Numbered from the stretch's first letter, positions 46,551 through 56,261 are shown. The stretch is 64,000 nucleotides of DNA from an uncultured Pedosphaera sp. (GCA_903918755.1 CAIXFN010000024.1:22974-86973), one strand, 5' to 3'. A program made the numbers and translations. The notes: generated from the sequence alone by a model not told the origin.

Positions 46551-46694
46551 CGGAACCACCCCCAAAAAAATTTTCTGGAACGATTTTCCGTTCCCGGTGT
46601 CGAATTGAAACGACGGGTTTGCCCTGGCCGCGGCGGTGGGGCCGTACTTTGAACTGGCCAACCCGTTATAAATGGTGCATTTTGCCCAAAACCA

Positions 46695-48629
46695 ATGAGC
46701 GATCTCCAACTGATCGAAAGTGCCCTCGAAAGGGCCGTGCGACGGCGGCGTTGGGAACGGGCCTTGCGTGGCCTTTGGCAGGGCTTGTTGATCGGGGCGG
46801 TGCTTTGGCTCGTGGCGCAGGCCACCTATAAGCTCCTTCCGGTCCCTTACTGGACCTTGGGGGTCGGCGCGGTGGCGGCCTTGGCGGCGGTGATTGCCGG
46901 TTTCCTCATCGGTGGCTGGCGCAAGACTCCCTTGCGTGAGGCCGCCCGCTGGGTGGATGGCCGCCAGCACCTGCAGGAACGTTTGAGCACCGCCCTGGAG
47001 TTCGGCCGGGTGGAGGGCGCCGGAGCCTGGCGCGATTTGATCGTGGCCGATGCCGTCAGTTATGCCAAACAACTGGATCCCCGCCGGTTGGTGCAATTTA
47101 ATCTGCCGGCCGCCGGTCGCTGGGCTTTGCTCGTTCTCGCCTTGGGGGCCGGGCTTGGTTTTGTCCCGGAATACCGCTCCAAGTCGTTCGTTAAAAAACA
47201 GCAGGACGATAAGAACATCAAGGAGGCCGGTCGCCAACTCGCGGACCTGACCAAACGCTCGCTCGTGACCCGGCCACCCGCCCTGGAGACCACACAGAAA
47301 TCCATGGAAGCCGTGGCTGAACTGGGTGATCAATTGACCAAACAAAAGCTGACCCGCAGCGAGGCGTTGAAAGACATCGCGAATGTCACCGAGAAGCTCA
47401 AGGATCAGCTTAAGGAAATGGGTCGGGATCCCGCATTGAAGCGGATGGAACAAGCCGCCCGCTCCGCCGCCAGTCAAACTTCGCCTGAAGTGGCCCGGTT
47501 GCAGAAACAGATTGAGGAAGCCGCCAAGCAAAGCGGTACGCCCACCGGCACGCCGGACCAAATGGACCAAATGCAGAAGGCGTTGGACAAAATCCAGGAA
47601 GCCGCCAAGGCCGCGGTGGACAAAAATGGCGGCCTCAGTCAGGCGGAAAAGGAAAACCTCTCCAAATCCATGTCCGCCCTCTCCAAGCAGGCCGCGGAAA
47701 TGGGCATGCAAATGCCCAATCTGGACGCCGCCATGGAAGCCCTGGCGGCCAATAAGACCGACCTTTTCATCAAGGACATGCAGATCGCGGAGAACGATTT
47801 GGAAAAGCTTAAAGATATGTCCAAGAGTTTGCAGCAGTTGCAGATGCAACTGGAGAAAGCCGGCAAAGACCTGCCCGAACAACTCCGCAAAGGCCAGTCG
47901 GAAGCTGCCCAGGGTTCCCTCGCCAAAATGATCGAGAAACTGAAATCCAATCCCAGTGGCGAGGAACTGAAGAAGATCATGGATGAAGTTTCCCGCTCGG
48001 TGGATCCCGCCAGCCCCTACGGCAAGGTCGCGGAACACCTCAAGGATGCCACGGGTAAGATGCAAGCCGGGAAACAGGGCGAAGCTGCCGCCTCCCTCGC
48101 CGCCGCAAAGAAGGAATTGGACGAACTGGGGCAAAAGCTGGGCGATGCCCAGGCAATGCTGGCCGAGCTGAACTCCTTGAATCAGGCCTCCCAATGCATC
48201 GGCACGGGCATGAGTTGGGGCCAGTGCCAGAATCCCGGCAGCAAACCCGGCGGCAACAAACCCGGTCGCGGCGTCGGCACTTGGGCGGACGAAAATGCCG
48301 GCTGGGGCTACGACGGCCATCAGGAAACCGGTTGGGACAATTCCGGGATCGTTCGTGGTGACCAGGCGGCCCGCGGGGTCGCGGATCGCGGGGATGCGGA
48401 GCTAAATCCGGCGCTGCGCCCGGACAAGGTCAAAGGCCAGTTTTCCCCGGGCGGCCAGATGCCCAGCATTACTTTGAAGGGCGTGAGTATCAAGGGCCAG
48501 AGCAAGGTGGCTTATGAAGAAACCGCCACCGCCGCCCAGGCCGATGCCCAGAGCGCTCTCAGTCAGGAAAAGGTTCCCCGGGCTTATCAGGGCGCGGTGC
48601 GCGATTATTTCGATGATCTGAAGAAATGA
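46695..48629 (+). CDS. Membrane-anchored coiled-coil protein at the head of a MoxR/vWA operon
   Basis: 644 residues. Two helices at ~27-48 and ~53-75 and a third at ~141-159, then a very long charged helical/coiled-coil region (~170-500) rich in Lys, Glu, Ala and Gln (e.g. KLKDQLKEMGRDPALKRMEQ), and a Gly-rich tail. Its layout is reminiscent of DUF4175-like proteins, but I do not recognise a specific family. Since it precedes MoxR, DUF58 and vWA genes on the same strand with short gaps, it is probably the structural membrane component of that system. A possible -10 (TATAAA, 46667-46672) lies 22 bp upstream of the ATG. Confidence 0.75.
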   Translation: MSDLQLIESALERAVRRRRWERALRGLWQGLLIGAVLWLVAQATYKLLPVPYWTLGVGAVAALAAVIAGFLIGGWRKTPLREAARWVDGRQHLQERLSTALEFGRVEGAGAWRDLIVADAVSYAKQLDPRRLVQFNLPAAGRWALLVLALGAGLGFVPEYRSKSFVKKQQDDKNIKEAGRQLADLTKRSLVTRPPALETTQKSMEAVAELGDQLTKQKLTRSEALKDIANVTEKLKDQLKEMGRDPALKRMEQAARSAASQTSPEVARLQKQIEEAAKQSGTPTGTPDQMDQMQKALDKIQEAAKAAVDKNGGLSQAEKENLSKSMSALSKQAAEMGMQMPNLDAAMEALAANKTDLFIKDMQIAENDLEKLKDMSKSLQQLQMQLEKAGKDLPEQLRKGQSEAAQGSLAKMIEKLKSNPSGEELKKIMDEVSRSVDPASPYGKVAEHLKDATGKMQAGKQGEAAASLAAAKKELDELGQKLGDAQAMLAELNSLNQASQCIGTGMSWGQCQNPGSKPGGNKPGRGVGTWADENAGWGYDGHQETGWDNSGIVRGDQAARGVADRGDAELNPALRPDKVKGQFSPGGQMPSITLKGVSIKGQSKVAYEETATAAQADAQSALSQEKVPRAYQGAVRDYFDDLKK

Positions 48630-48648
48630 TCCACGCCCGGGAAAGTTG

Positions 48649-49104
48649 ATGAAACCGCTCCAAATTCTCGGGGGATTCCTCGCCGGTCTGGTGCTGGCCA
48701 TGGTGCTCACCCTGCTTTGCTCCGGATCCTATATCGAATGGCGGAATGGTGGCTTTAGCTTCCGGCTTAATCTCCTGGAAGGCGGCGGGCAACACGATGG
48801 CTGGTGGACGCTCGGCCTCCTGGTTGCGGTGCTGGGCACCGCCTGTCTTTCCACGGCGTTCGTGGCCAACGGTCCGTCGGGTTTCTTTGCTTTCCTGCGC
48901 CAATTTCACCGCACCCCCGCCGATGCCTGGATTGGCGGCGTCTGCGGCGGTTTGGGCGCCGCCACCCCGGTCCCCGCCTGGGTTTGGCGGTTGGGCTTCA
49001 CGCTTGCCCTCTTCCTTTACGGCACCGGTCTGGGTGCCTATTTCCTGCTGTGGATTTTTGTGCCCCAGCGCCCGGCGGAAGCGCCGCCGCTTTCGAACCC
49101 GTGA
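48649..49104 (+). CDS. PspC-domain membrane protein
   Basis: 151 residues from ATG 48649 (a TTG one codon earlier is less likely). Two N-terminal helices (~6-25, ~48-70) and a C-terminal PspC module: DAWIGGVCGGLGAATPVPAW and YFLLWIFVPQ match the GGVCGGLA...LLWIIVP pattern of the family, though shorter than usual. PspC proteins act in envelope-stress (phage-shock) responses in proteobacteria. In the middle of a MoxR/vWA operon it suggests a link to membrane stress. The gap to moxR is 16 bp. Confidence 0.75.
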   Translation: MKPLQILGGFLAGLVLAMVLTLLCSGSYIEWRNGGFSFRLNLLEGGGQHDGWWTLGLLVAVLGTACLSTAFVANGPSGFFAFLRQFHRTPADAWIGGVCGGLGAATPVPAWVWRLGFTLALFLYGTGLGAYFLLWIFVPQRPAEAPPLSNP

Positions 49105-49120
49105 GCCCGTCTTTTTCCTT

Positions 49121-50122
49121 ATGAACACCGAAGAACAAATTCAGAGCTTCCGCGAAATTTACTCCGCGTTGCGCGCGGAAATCGCCAAGGTCATTGTCGG
49201 CCATGAACCGATCGTCGAAGGCACCTTGATCGCGGTTCTGGCCGGTGGTCATGTCCTGCTGGAAGGCGTGCCCGGCCTCGGCAAGACGCTGCTGGTCCGC
49301 ACCCTCAGCGAGGTGCTGGATCTGTCCTTCAACCGCATTCAGTTCACCCCTGACCTCATGCCCGCGGATATTCTGGGCACCAACATGGTCATGGAAAATG
49401 AATCCGGCCGTCGCGCCTTTGAATTCCAGCGCGGACCCATTTTCGCCCATTTGATCCTCGCGGACGAAATTAACCGGGCCACCCCCAAGACCCAGTCGGC
49501 CATGCTCGAGGCCATGCAGGAGAAGAGTGTCACCGCGGGCGGCGAGATCCGAAAACTGATCGAACCTTTTTTCGTCCTCGCCACGCAAAACCCCATTGAT
49601 CAGGAAGGCACCTATCCCCTTCCGGAAGCTCAGTTGGATCGCTTCTTCTTCAAACTGGTGGTGGGTTATCCGAACGCCGCCGATCTCAACGAGGTGCTCA
49701 CCCGCACCACCGAGGGACGCAAAGTCACGATCAATAAAGTGGTGGACCGCGAAACGCTGCTCGAATTGCAAAAACTCGTGCGCCAGGTGCCGGTGGCCTC
49801 CCACGTCAAAGATTATGCCGTGCGACTGGTGCTCGCCACCCATCCTAAAACCGAAACCGCCCTGCCGGTCACGAATCAGTACCTGCGTTTCGGCAGCAGT
49901 CCCCGTGGTGCCCAATGCCTGCTGCTTGGCGGCAAGGTGCGCGCGCTGACGCAGGGCCGTTTCAATGTGAGTTTCGATGACATCCAGGCCATCGCGACCG
50001 CCACCCTCCGCCACCGGTTGATTCTGAACTTTGAAGCCGAAGCCGAGGGCATCACCACGGACCAGGTCATCGCCGGCATTCTGCAGGAAGTGCCGAAGGA
50101 CGCGACCTACGCCCGCGCGTAA
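49121..50122 (+). CDS. MoxR-family AAA+ ATPase
   Basis: 333 residues from ATG 49121. Walker A GVPGLGKT (49-56), Walker B LILADEINRA (Asp115-Glu116), sensor 1 in FFVLATQNPIDQEG and the MoxR-specific TPKTQSAMLEAMQE segment are all intact. MoxR ATPases are chaperones that, with DUF58/vWA partners, mature or activate metalloenzymes and envelope complexes. Directly downstream are DUF58 and vWA genes, the usual partners. The frame extends upstream through the PspC gene region but the ATG at 49121 matches family starts. Confidence 0.95.
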   Translation: MNTEEQIQSFREIYSALRAEIAKVIVGHEPIVEGTLIAVLAGGHVLLEGVPGLGKTLLVRTLSEVLDLSFNRIQFTPDLMPADILGTNMVMENESGRRAFEFQRGPIFAHLILADEINRATPKTQSAMLEAMQEKSVTAGGEIRKLIEPFFVLATQNPIDQEGTYPLPEAQLDRFFFKLVVGYPNAADLNEVLTRTTEGRKVTINKVVDRETLLELQKLVRQVPVASHVKDYAVRLVLATHPKTETALPVTNQYLRFGSSPRGAQCLLLGGKVRALTQGRFNVSFDDIQAIATATLRHRLILNFEAEAEGITTDQVIAGILQEVPKDATYARA

Positions 50123-50147
50123 GGCGACGCACCCGGTTTGCTACCCC

Positions 50148-51044
50148 ATGTCCGCCCCCCTCCTTACGCCCGAACTGCTCCGCCGCCTCGAGCAATTCCA
50201 ATTGCTCGCCTCCCGCCGCGCCAAGAGCACGGCGCGCGGGGAACGTCGCAGCCGCGCCCGGGGTCAATCGGTCGAATTTGCCGATCACCGCAATTATGTG
50301 GCGGGCGACGATTTTCGTTATCTCGATTGGAATCTTTATGGCCGCCTCGACAAGTTGTTTCTCAAACTTTACGAGGAGGAGCGCGAATTGCCGGTGCGGA
50401 TTTTTCTCGATGCCAGCGAGTCCATGGCCTTCGGGGAACCGCGCAAATTTGATTTCGCCCGCCAGGTCGCGGCCGCCGTGGGTTATGTGGCGCTCTGCGG
50501 CTTTGACCGGGTGAGCGTGATCCCCTTCCCCGAGAATAAGGCCGAGGCCGCCATCCGCGGGGCCCTGCGGGGGGTGCGCGGTCGCAAATCCACGCTGCAG
50601 TACTTCCGCAATCTCACCGCGTTGACTGCTTCCGGCTCCGCGAGTTTTAATGAGGCCATGCGCCGCGGGGCGCTGGAAGCGCGCCAGGCCGGGGTGGCGG
50701 TGGTGCTCAGTGATTTCCTCGATCCTGCCGGCTATGAATCCGGCCTCACCGCCCTCGTGGGGCGCGGTTTTCAGGTGAATGCCGTTCAAATCCTTGCCCC
50801 GGACGAACTGGCTCCCTCCACTTATGGAGACCTGCGTTTGATCGACGCCGAAACGGGTGGAGTCCAGGAGGTGACCTTCGGGAAATACCGACTCGCCGCG
50901 TACCAGCAGATGGTGCAGAACTTCTGCCAGCGCCTGAAGGAATTCAGCGCTTCCCGCGGCATCCACTTCTTTATGGTGAGTTCCAGCACCGGGCTGGAGG
51001 AACTGCTGTTAAAACAACTGCGCCAGGCGGCCATGTGGGGCTGA
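50148..51044 (+). CDS. DUF58 domain protein, MoxR partner
   Basis: 298 residues from ATG 50148. The signature VEFADHRNYVAGDDFRYLDW is present, followed by a vWA-like fold with FLDASESMAF as a degenerate MIDAS (DASES), and a C-terminal segment FFMVSSSTGLEELLLKQLRQ. No membrane helices. DUF58 proteins always travel with MoxR and are thought to present its vWA-type substrates; no enzyme activity is known. Spacing to moxR is 25 bp and to the vWA gene 11 bp. Confidence 0.92.
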   Translation: MSAPLLTPELLRRLEQFQLLASRRAKSTARGERRSRARGQSVEFADHRNYVAGDDFRYLDWNLYGRLDKLFLKLYEEERELPVRIFLDASESMAFGEPRKFDFARQVAAAVGYVALCGFDRVSVIPFPENKAEAAIRGALRGVRGRKSTLQYFRNLTALTASGSASFNEAMRRGALEARQAGVAVVLSDFLDPAGYESGLTALVGRGFQVNAVQILAPDELAPSTYGDLRLIDAETGGVQEVTFGKYRLAAYQQMVQNFCQRLKEFSASRGIHFFMVSSSTGLEELLLKQLRQAAMWG

Positions 51045-51055
51045 GCTGAACTGGA

Positions 51056-52900
51056 ATGAATTTTCTCTCCCCGGCCTCCCTGCTGTTCGCGCTCACCATC
51101 CCCGTGGTGATCGTGTTCTATTTGCTCAAACGCAAGCGGGTGGCGCGCCTGGTTTCCAGCACTTTGCTTTGGCAGAAATTTCTGGCGGAGACCCAGGCGA
51201 GCGCGCCCTTCCAGAAACTGCGTCGCAACTGGCTGTTGATACTCCAGATCATCATGTTGCTGCTGGCCGTCCTCGCGCTCTCCCGCCCGTACTTCGCCGC
51301 CCGCGCGCGGCACAGTCAATTGCGGGTGCTGATTCTGGATGCCTCGGCATCCATGCAGGCGACCGATGAATTGCCGTCGCGGTTTGAGGTGGCCCGTCGC
51401 CAGGCGCTCGCCTGGGTGGACAGTTTGCGGGATGAGGACAAGATGGTGGTCCTGCAGGTTGCCGCGAATACCGAGGTCAAACAATCGGAGACCAGCGAGA
51501 AGTCGGCCCTGCGCCGGGCCATTCAGGCCTGCCAGGCCGTCGATTCTACCACCCGCCTCCTGCCGGCGCTCAAAATGGCGGAATCGCTGATCCGCGACCG
51601 CGGGCGTGACAGCAATCCCGAGATTCATTTGTTCAGCGACGGCGCGGTGCCGGACCTCACCGATTTCGGCAACCAGGCGTTGCCGTTGGTCTATCATCGC
51701 ATCGGCCAGGGCGCCAACAATCTGGGGATCATCGCGTTGGATGCCCGCGCCAACCCCGAGGACGCCGGCCAGCGTGCGATCTACGTGAGCGTGGCCAACT
51801 TCTCCACGAACCAACTCCAGACGGATCTGGAATTGAGCCTGGATGGCAAACTGCTTGAAACGCGCCCGTTGACCATCCGGGCCGGCCAGACTTCCGCGCA
51901 GGTGTTGGTGGCCCGCCAGGATCATGATGGCGTGTTTACGGTGCGTTCCACCCTGCCGGATGATCTCGCCGCCGACAACCAGGCCTCGATCGTCAGTCTG
52001 CTGCCGCAACCGGTGAAGGTGCTGCTGGTCACCGCCGGCAACCGCTTCCTGGAACGCGCCCTCCGTGCGGCGCCGAACGTCCAACTGACCGTGGCGAATG
52101 ATTGCACGGACTCCGCCGCGAAATTTGATTTCGTGACTCTGGACGGGATCACGCCCACCGTTTGGCCTGCCGGCAATGTCCTGGCGCTACACGTCGGCAA
52201 TACGAATTGGTTTGCCAGCCTGGCCACCGTTGAATCACCCGCCATTGTCGATTGGCGCTCCACGCACCCCGTCTTGCGCTACGTGGGATTTGATAACGTG
52301 CAGGTCAGCAAGACTTTGGTCGTCCCGACCCCGACTTGGGCCGTTTCCCTCGTGGACTCCCCGCAGGCCGCGTTGGTGCTGGCGGGCGAACTCGGCCGAC
52401 AACGGATTCTTTGGGTCGGCTTCGATCCCCTGGACAGCAATTGGCCCCTTCGCATTTCCTTCCCCATCTTCATCGCCAACGCCACCGATTGGCTCAACCC
52501 GGCCAGTGCCCGCAGTGCCCAGTTGCTCGTTCGCGCCGGGGATCCTTTCCGGCTCGGGCTGACCACCCCGGCCACCTCGGCCCAGGTGACTTTGCCGAAC
52601 GGCACCGTTCATCCGCTTGCCGTGGAGGCGAAGGCGAATGAATTTATTTTCGGCGACACGTTCCGCCAGGGGGTTTACCGGCTCCGGGTCGGCACCAATG
52701 ACACGACTTTCTGTGTGGACCTCCTGGATGCCGCGGAGAGCAACATTAAGCCGCGCGAATCCTTGAATCTGGGCACGTTCAGCTCCGTTGCCGCCACCTC
52801 CCTGCGCCGCGCCAACCTTGAATTGTGGCGCTGGATTGCCGTCGGCGCGCTCGCGGTCCTGTTGTTTGAGTGGTGGTATTACCATCGGAGGACCGTGTGA
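51056..52900 (+). CDS. BatA-type vWA membrane protein
   Basis: 614 residues. BatA N-terminal domain with helix 1 (PASLLFALTIPVVIVFYLL) and helix 2 (LLILQIIMLLLAVLALSRP), then a vWA domain with LILDASASM as MIDAS at ~92-98; the second MIDAS residues are partly changed, so metal binding may be weak. After ~residue 260 come beta-rich repeats and a C-terminal helix (WIAVGALAVLLFEWWYY, ~592-608) leaving a 5-residue tail. It would face the periplasm between two anchors. Its stop overlaps the GTG of the ABC-type binding protein, meaning the two are translationally coupled. Confidence 0.9.
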   Translation: MNFLSPASLLFALTIPVVIVFYLLKRKRVARLVSSTLLWQKFLAETQASAPFQKLRRNWLLILQIIMLLLAVLALSRPYFAARARHSQLRVLILDASASMQATDELPSRFEVARRQALAWVDSLRDEDKMVVLQVAANTEVKQSETSEKSALRRAIQACQAVDSTTRLLPALKMAESLIRDRGRDSNPEIHLFSDGAVPDLTDFGNQALPLVYHRIGQGANNLGIIALDARANPEDAGQRAIYVSVANFSTNQLQTDLELSLDGKLLETRPLTIRAGQTSAQVLVARQDHDGVFTVRSTLPDDLAADNQASIVSLLPQPVKVLLVTAGNRFLERALRAAPNVQLTVANDCTDSAAKFDFVTLDGITPTVWPAGNVLALHVGNTNWFASLATVESPAIVDWRSTHPVLRYVGFDNVQVSKTLVVPTPTWAVSLVDSPQAALVLAGELGRQRILWVGFDPLDSNWPLRISFPIFIANATDWLNPASARSAQLLVRAGDPFRLGLTTPATSAQVTLPNGTVHPLAVEAKANEFIFGDTFRQGVYRLRVGTNDTTFCVDLLDAAESNIKPRESLNLGTFSSVAATSLRRANLELWRWIAVGALAVLLFEWWYYHRRTV

Positions 52901-53898
52901 TCAGCCGCCGCCCCGGCAATTGTTCCACCACCTTGGTCTTCACCGGCCGGCTCTGGTTGTTCCGTACGGTCGTCCTGCTGCTGGGCGCGAGCCTCCTGGC
53001 GCCCACCGCCGGCCGCTGGTTGGGTTGGTTCCGGACCGCCCCCGCCGACTCGGTGGTTATCTACACTTCCCAGGATGAGGTTTATGCGGAGCCCATCTTC
53101 AAGGATTTCGAGCGACAGACGGGCATCCGGGTCCGCGCGGTTTTCGACAGCGAAGCGGTGAAGACCGTTGGCCTGGCCAACCGGTTGCTCGCCGAAAGTT
53201 CGCATCCGCAGTGCGATGTTTTTTGGAATAACGAGGAATTTCGCACGCGTGAACTGGCCGCCCGCGGGGTGTTTCGCGCGACCAATGCCTGGGCCGCGCT
53301 TGGCTATCGCTCCCGCCGCATCGTTGTAAACACCAACCTGCTGCCCCTGGCCCGCGCGCCCCGGACTTTTAGCGATGCCACCAACGTCTTGTGGCGGGGC
53401 CGCGTGGCGCTCGCCTATCCCCTGTTTGGCACCACCGCCACCCATTTTCTGGCGCTGCGCCAGAAGTGGGGTGACGCCGCGTGGCAGAATTGGTGCCGCG
53501 CCCTGGCCGCCAACAGGCCTTTCCTGGTCGATGGCAATTCCGTGGTGGTGAAAATGGTTGGGTCCGGCGAGGCCTGGTTTGGCTTCACTGATTCTGATGA
53601 CATCGCCGAGGGCCAGCATGACGGGCTGCCCTTGGTCGCGCTGCCCTTGACGGACGAATCACTGGTGCTACCCAACACCGTGGCGGTGGTGCTCGGCGGG
53701 CCGCATCCGGTCGCAGCGCAGCGCCTGTATGAGTATTTGCAAACGCGGGACCTTGTCCGCCAGTTGGTGGATCACCACGCCCTGGAGTCCTTGGTCCCGC
53801 CGGGCCCGGATGCGCCGGGCCTCCATGTGGACTGGAGCCAGTTGTTGCATGATGTGGAACCCGCCACCGTCGCCGCGCGACAGATTTTCCTGCGATGA
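52897..53898 (+). CDS. Iron-type ABC transporter extracellular binding protein
   Basis: 333 residues from GTG 52897, chosen because CGGAGG lies 6-7 bp upstream and it couples (GTGA) to the vWA stop. N-terminal hydrophobic segment (LWLFRTVVLLLGASLLAP) is a signal or anchor. The mature part has VVIYTSQDEVYAEPIFKDFE, VKTVGLANRLLAESSHPQCD and VFWNNEE, as in the FutA/FbpA-like ferric-iron binding protein clan. The Tyr pair that binds iron in FbpA is not evident (the corresponding C-lobe region reads DGNSVVVKMVGSGEAWFGFT), so iron specificity is uncertain. It lies directly upstream of the permease-NHL gene, which it overlaps by 4 bp. Confidence 0.85.
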   Translation: MISRRPGNCSTTLVFTGRLWLFRTVVLLLGASLLAPTAGRWLGWFRTAPADSVVIYTSQDEVYAEPIFKDFERQTGIRVRAVFDSEAVKTVGLANRLLAESSHPQCDVFWNNEEFRTRELAARGVFRATNAWAALGYRSRRIVVNTNLLPLARAPRTFSDATNVLWRGRVALAYPLFGTTATHFLALRQKWGDAAWQNWCRALAANRPFLVDGNSVVVKMVGSGEAWFGFTDSDDIAEGQHDGLPLVALPLTDESLVLPNTVAVVLGGPHPVAAQRLYEYLQTRDLVRQLVDHHALESLVPPGPDAPGLHVDWSQLLHDVEPATVAARQIFLR

Positions 53899-56261
53899 AC
53901 TGGACGCTTCTGCTCAACAGCCTGCTGGTCAGTGGCCTGACGACGCTGCTGGCGGTGGTTTTTGGCTTCCTTGGCGCCTTGTGGCTCGCGGGCTTGGAGC
54001 GCCCTTGGCGATTGCGCTGGCTGGGGGTTGCCATTGCCACTTTGTGTTTGCCGCCCTTTTTGGCCACGAATTGCTGGCTGCATTATCTGGGTCTGGAGGG
54101 CGTCTGGCACCGTTGGCTCCCGCTGAAGATTTATTCCCTGCCCGGCACGGTCTGGGTGCTCTCGCTCCTGCTTTGGCCGATTCCGCTGCTCGCCACCCTC
54201 GGCGCCTGGCAGCGGTTGGAAGCTGGTCAGATGGAGAGCGACCCGGCTGTCACCGGTCGGCATTTGGTGAGCGGTTTGTTGCTGCCCCTGGCCCGGGGTG
54301 CCCTTGGCCAGGCCGCGGTTCTCACCTTCGTGCTCGCATTGAATAACTTCGCGGTCCCCGCCATTTTACAGGTCAAAGTCTTTCCGGCGGAAGTCTGGGT
54401 GCAATTCAACACCACTTTCAACACTCCCGCCGCCCTCTGGACCAGTTGGCCAATGGTCGTCGCCCCTTTGTTGTTGTTGTGGTTCCTGCGCCATCGCGCC
54501 ACGGCTTGGCCGCGCGTTGAGGGGACAGCTTCCGCCCGCTTGTTCCGCCACCAATTAGGCCGCGGCTGGTTTTGGGGCTGTGGGGGCGTTACCATTTTGT
54601 TGGGCGCCCTTTCGCTGGGCTTGCCGGTCTGGCAATTGGTCTCTTCCCGACGCACCTGGCTGGAACTTCCCGGGGCGCTCGCTGCCGGTCAGGACGCGAT
54701 TTGGCATTCCGTGATTTTCTCTGCGGTCACCGCCACCTTTTGCCTGGTAATCGGGCTGTGCATCGTGCGGCTGCCGCTCGGAACGATGCTTTGGGTGCCG
54801 TTCCTGGTTCCCGGGGTGCTGTTGGGCATTGGCATCATCGCGGTGTTCAATCGCCCTCTCTTCTCGGCGTTCTACCAGAGTGTCGGCATTGTGATCCTGG
54901 TGCTGACGATTCGTTACCTGGCCTTTGCCTGGCAAGGCGTCTCCCATGCCTGGCGTCAGACGGATCCCGATCTCACCGATTTCGCCCGGCTGGAGGGCGC
55001 CTCCCGCTGGCAGACTTTCCGCTGGGTCCACTGGCCCCAAATCGCCGCCCCGGCCGCGCTGGTCTGGCAGGTGATTTTTCTGCTCTGCCTGTGGGACGTG
55101 GAATCGCTGGTCTTGATCGTGCCACCCGGAGGCGAGACGGTGGCTCTGCGCGTGTTCAATTTGTTGCACTACGGTCGTAATCCGCAGGTGAATGCCCTCT
55201 GCCTCACCCTCCTGGTCCTGGCTTTGCTCCCCTTGGTGCTCGGATGGATCGGCCATCGTGGGCTCCAATTATGGCGCGGACGAGCCTTGGCGGGCATCTT
55301 TGGCCTGGCACTTGTGGGGCTGACGGGTTGTTCGCCCGGCGGCCGGGCGGATCTGAATTTGGACAGCAAGCTATTCAGCCGCGTGGAAATCATCGGCACC
55401 CGCGGTGCGGGCGTGGGCCAATTCAACAAACCGCGCTCGGTGGCGGTGGACCGGGAGGATAATCTGTATGTCGTGGATATGACCGGCCGGGTCCAAAAAT
55501 TCTCCCCCAAAGGCCATTTCCTCCTCCAATGGCAAATGCCGCAGACCGATCTGGGCAAAGCCAAGGGCATGGGTCTTGATCAGTCCGGCAACCTCATCGT
55601 CGTCGAACCGCATTATCAGCGATTAAACCATTTTTCGACGGCCGGCAAATTGCTTTCGCAATGGGGCGTCAAAGGCACCAACGCCGGACAACTCATCATG
55701 CCGCGCTCGGTGGCGGTCGATTCCCACGGCGGGATTTACACCTCGGAATACACCCTCGTGGAGCGCGTGCAGGAGTTTTCTCCGGATGGTAAAACCCTCC
55801 TCAAATGCTTTGGCCAGGCCGGCACGGGGAATGGGGAATTCAACCGGCCGGAGGGTTTGGGCCTTGACGCCCAGGATCGCCTGTACGTCGCGGATTCCTG
55901 CAATCATCGGATTCAGGTCTTCGGACCGGACGGTCATTGGCTGCGCACCTACGGCCGCGCCGGCAAGGGACCGGGCGAGCTGAGTTACCCGTATGACATC
56001 CGCGTGGATTCGCAAGGGCGCCAGTACGTCTGTGAATTCGGCAACAGCCGGATCCAGATCTTTGATGCCCAGGATCATCCCGTGGAGATTCTCGGCCATG
56101 CCGGTGGCGCCCCGGGTGAATTCAGCAACCCGTGGGGCATCGCCCTGGATTCCCACGGCAATCTTTACGTGGCCGACTCCCAAAACCATCGCGTTCAGAA
56201 ATTCCTCCGCCGGCAGCCCTACGCTGCTGCGGCCATTCCGCCTGCTGGCGTGCCGGACTGA
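53895..56261 (+). CDS. Fe-type ABC permease fused to a lipobox and six-bladed NHL propeller
   Basis: 788 residues. Residues ~1-455 are a fused two-half permease of the FbpB type (about 12 helices) with the cytoplasmic EAA-like loops ESDPAVTGRHLVSGLLLPLA and DLTDFARLEGASRWQTF, which contact an ABC ATPase. Directly after, LAGIFGLALVGLTGC ends in a perfect lipobox (Cys479). From ~495 to 780 are six NHL repeats, e.g. FNKPRSVAVDREDNLYVVD, FNRPEGLGLDAQDRLYVADS and FSNPWGIALDSHGNLYVADS, enough for one closed propeller. With the extra helix the propeller should be outside the cytoplasm. There is no stop codon between parts; a TTG at 55287 could give an internal lipoprotein start. No ABC ATPase gene is in the window. 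Overlaps SBP before (ATGA) and vWA gene after (TGATG). Confidence 0.88.
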   Translation: MNWTLLLNSLLVSGLTTLLAVVFGFLGALWLAGLERPWRLRWLGVAIATLCLPPFLATNCWLHYLGLEGVWHRWLPLKIYSLPGTVWVLSLLLWPIPLLATLGAWQRLEAGQMESDPAVTGRHLVSGLLLPLARGALGQAAVLTFVLALNNFAVPAILQVKVFPAEVWVQFNTTFNTPAALWTSWPMVVAPLLLLWFLRHRATAWPRVEGTASARLFRHQLGRGWFWGCGGVTILLGALSLGLPVWQLVSSRRTWLELPGALAAGQDAIWHSVIFSAVTATFCLVIGLCIVRLPLGTMLWVPFLVPGVLLGIGIIAVFNRPLFSAFYQSVGIVILVLTIRYLAFAWQGVSHAWRQTDPDLTDFARLEGASRWQTFRWVHWPQIAAPAALVWQVIFLLCLWDVESLVLIVPPGGETVALRVFNLLHYGRNPQVNALCLTLLVLALLPLVLGWIGHRGLQLWRGRALAGIFGLALVGLTGCSPGGRADLNLDSKLFSRVEIIGTRGAGVGQFNKPRSVAVDREDNLYVVDMTGRVQKFSPKGHFLLQWQMPQTDLGKAKGMGLDQSGNLIVVEPHYQRLNHFSTAGKLLSQWGVKGTNAGQLIMPRSVAVDSHGGIYTSEYTLVERVQEFSPDGKTLLKCFGQAGTGNGEFNRPEGLGLDAQDRLYVADSCNHRIQVFGPDGHWLRTYGRAGKGPGELSYPYDIRVDSQGRQYVCEFGNSRIQIFDAQDHPVEILGHAGGAPGEFSNPWGIALDSHGNLYVADSQNHRVQKFLRRQPYAAAAIPPAGVPD

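Noticed and set aside
46575..46592. Hairpin GGAACG-ATTTTC-CGTTCC after the FmdB gene as a terminator
   Set aside because: Only 6 bp stem and no T run after it; the A/T-rich run is on the wrong side.
46305..48320. 671-codon minus-strand frame covering FmdB and the coiled-coil gene
   Set aside because: It runs antisense across two supported plus-strand genes and shows Phe/Leu/Gly/His bias typical of reversed Lys/Glu-rich coding sequence.
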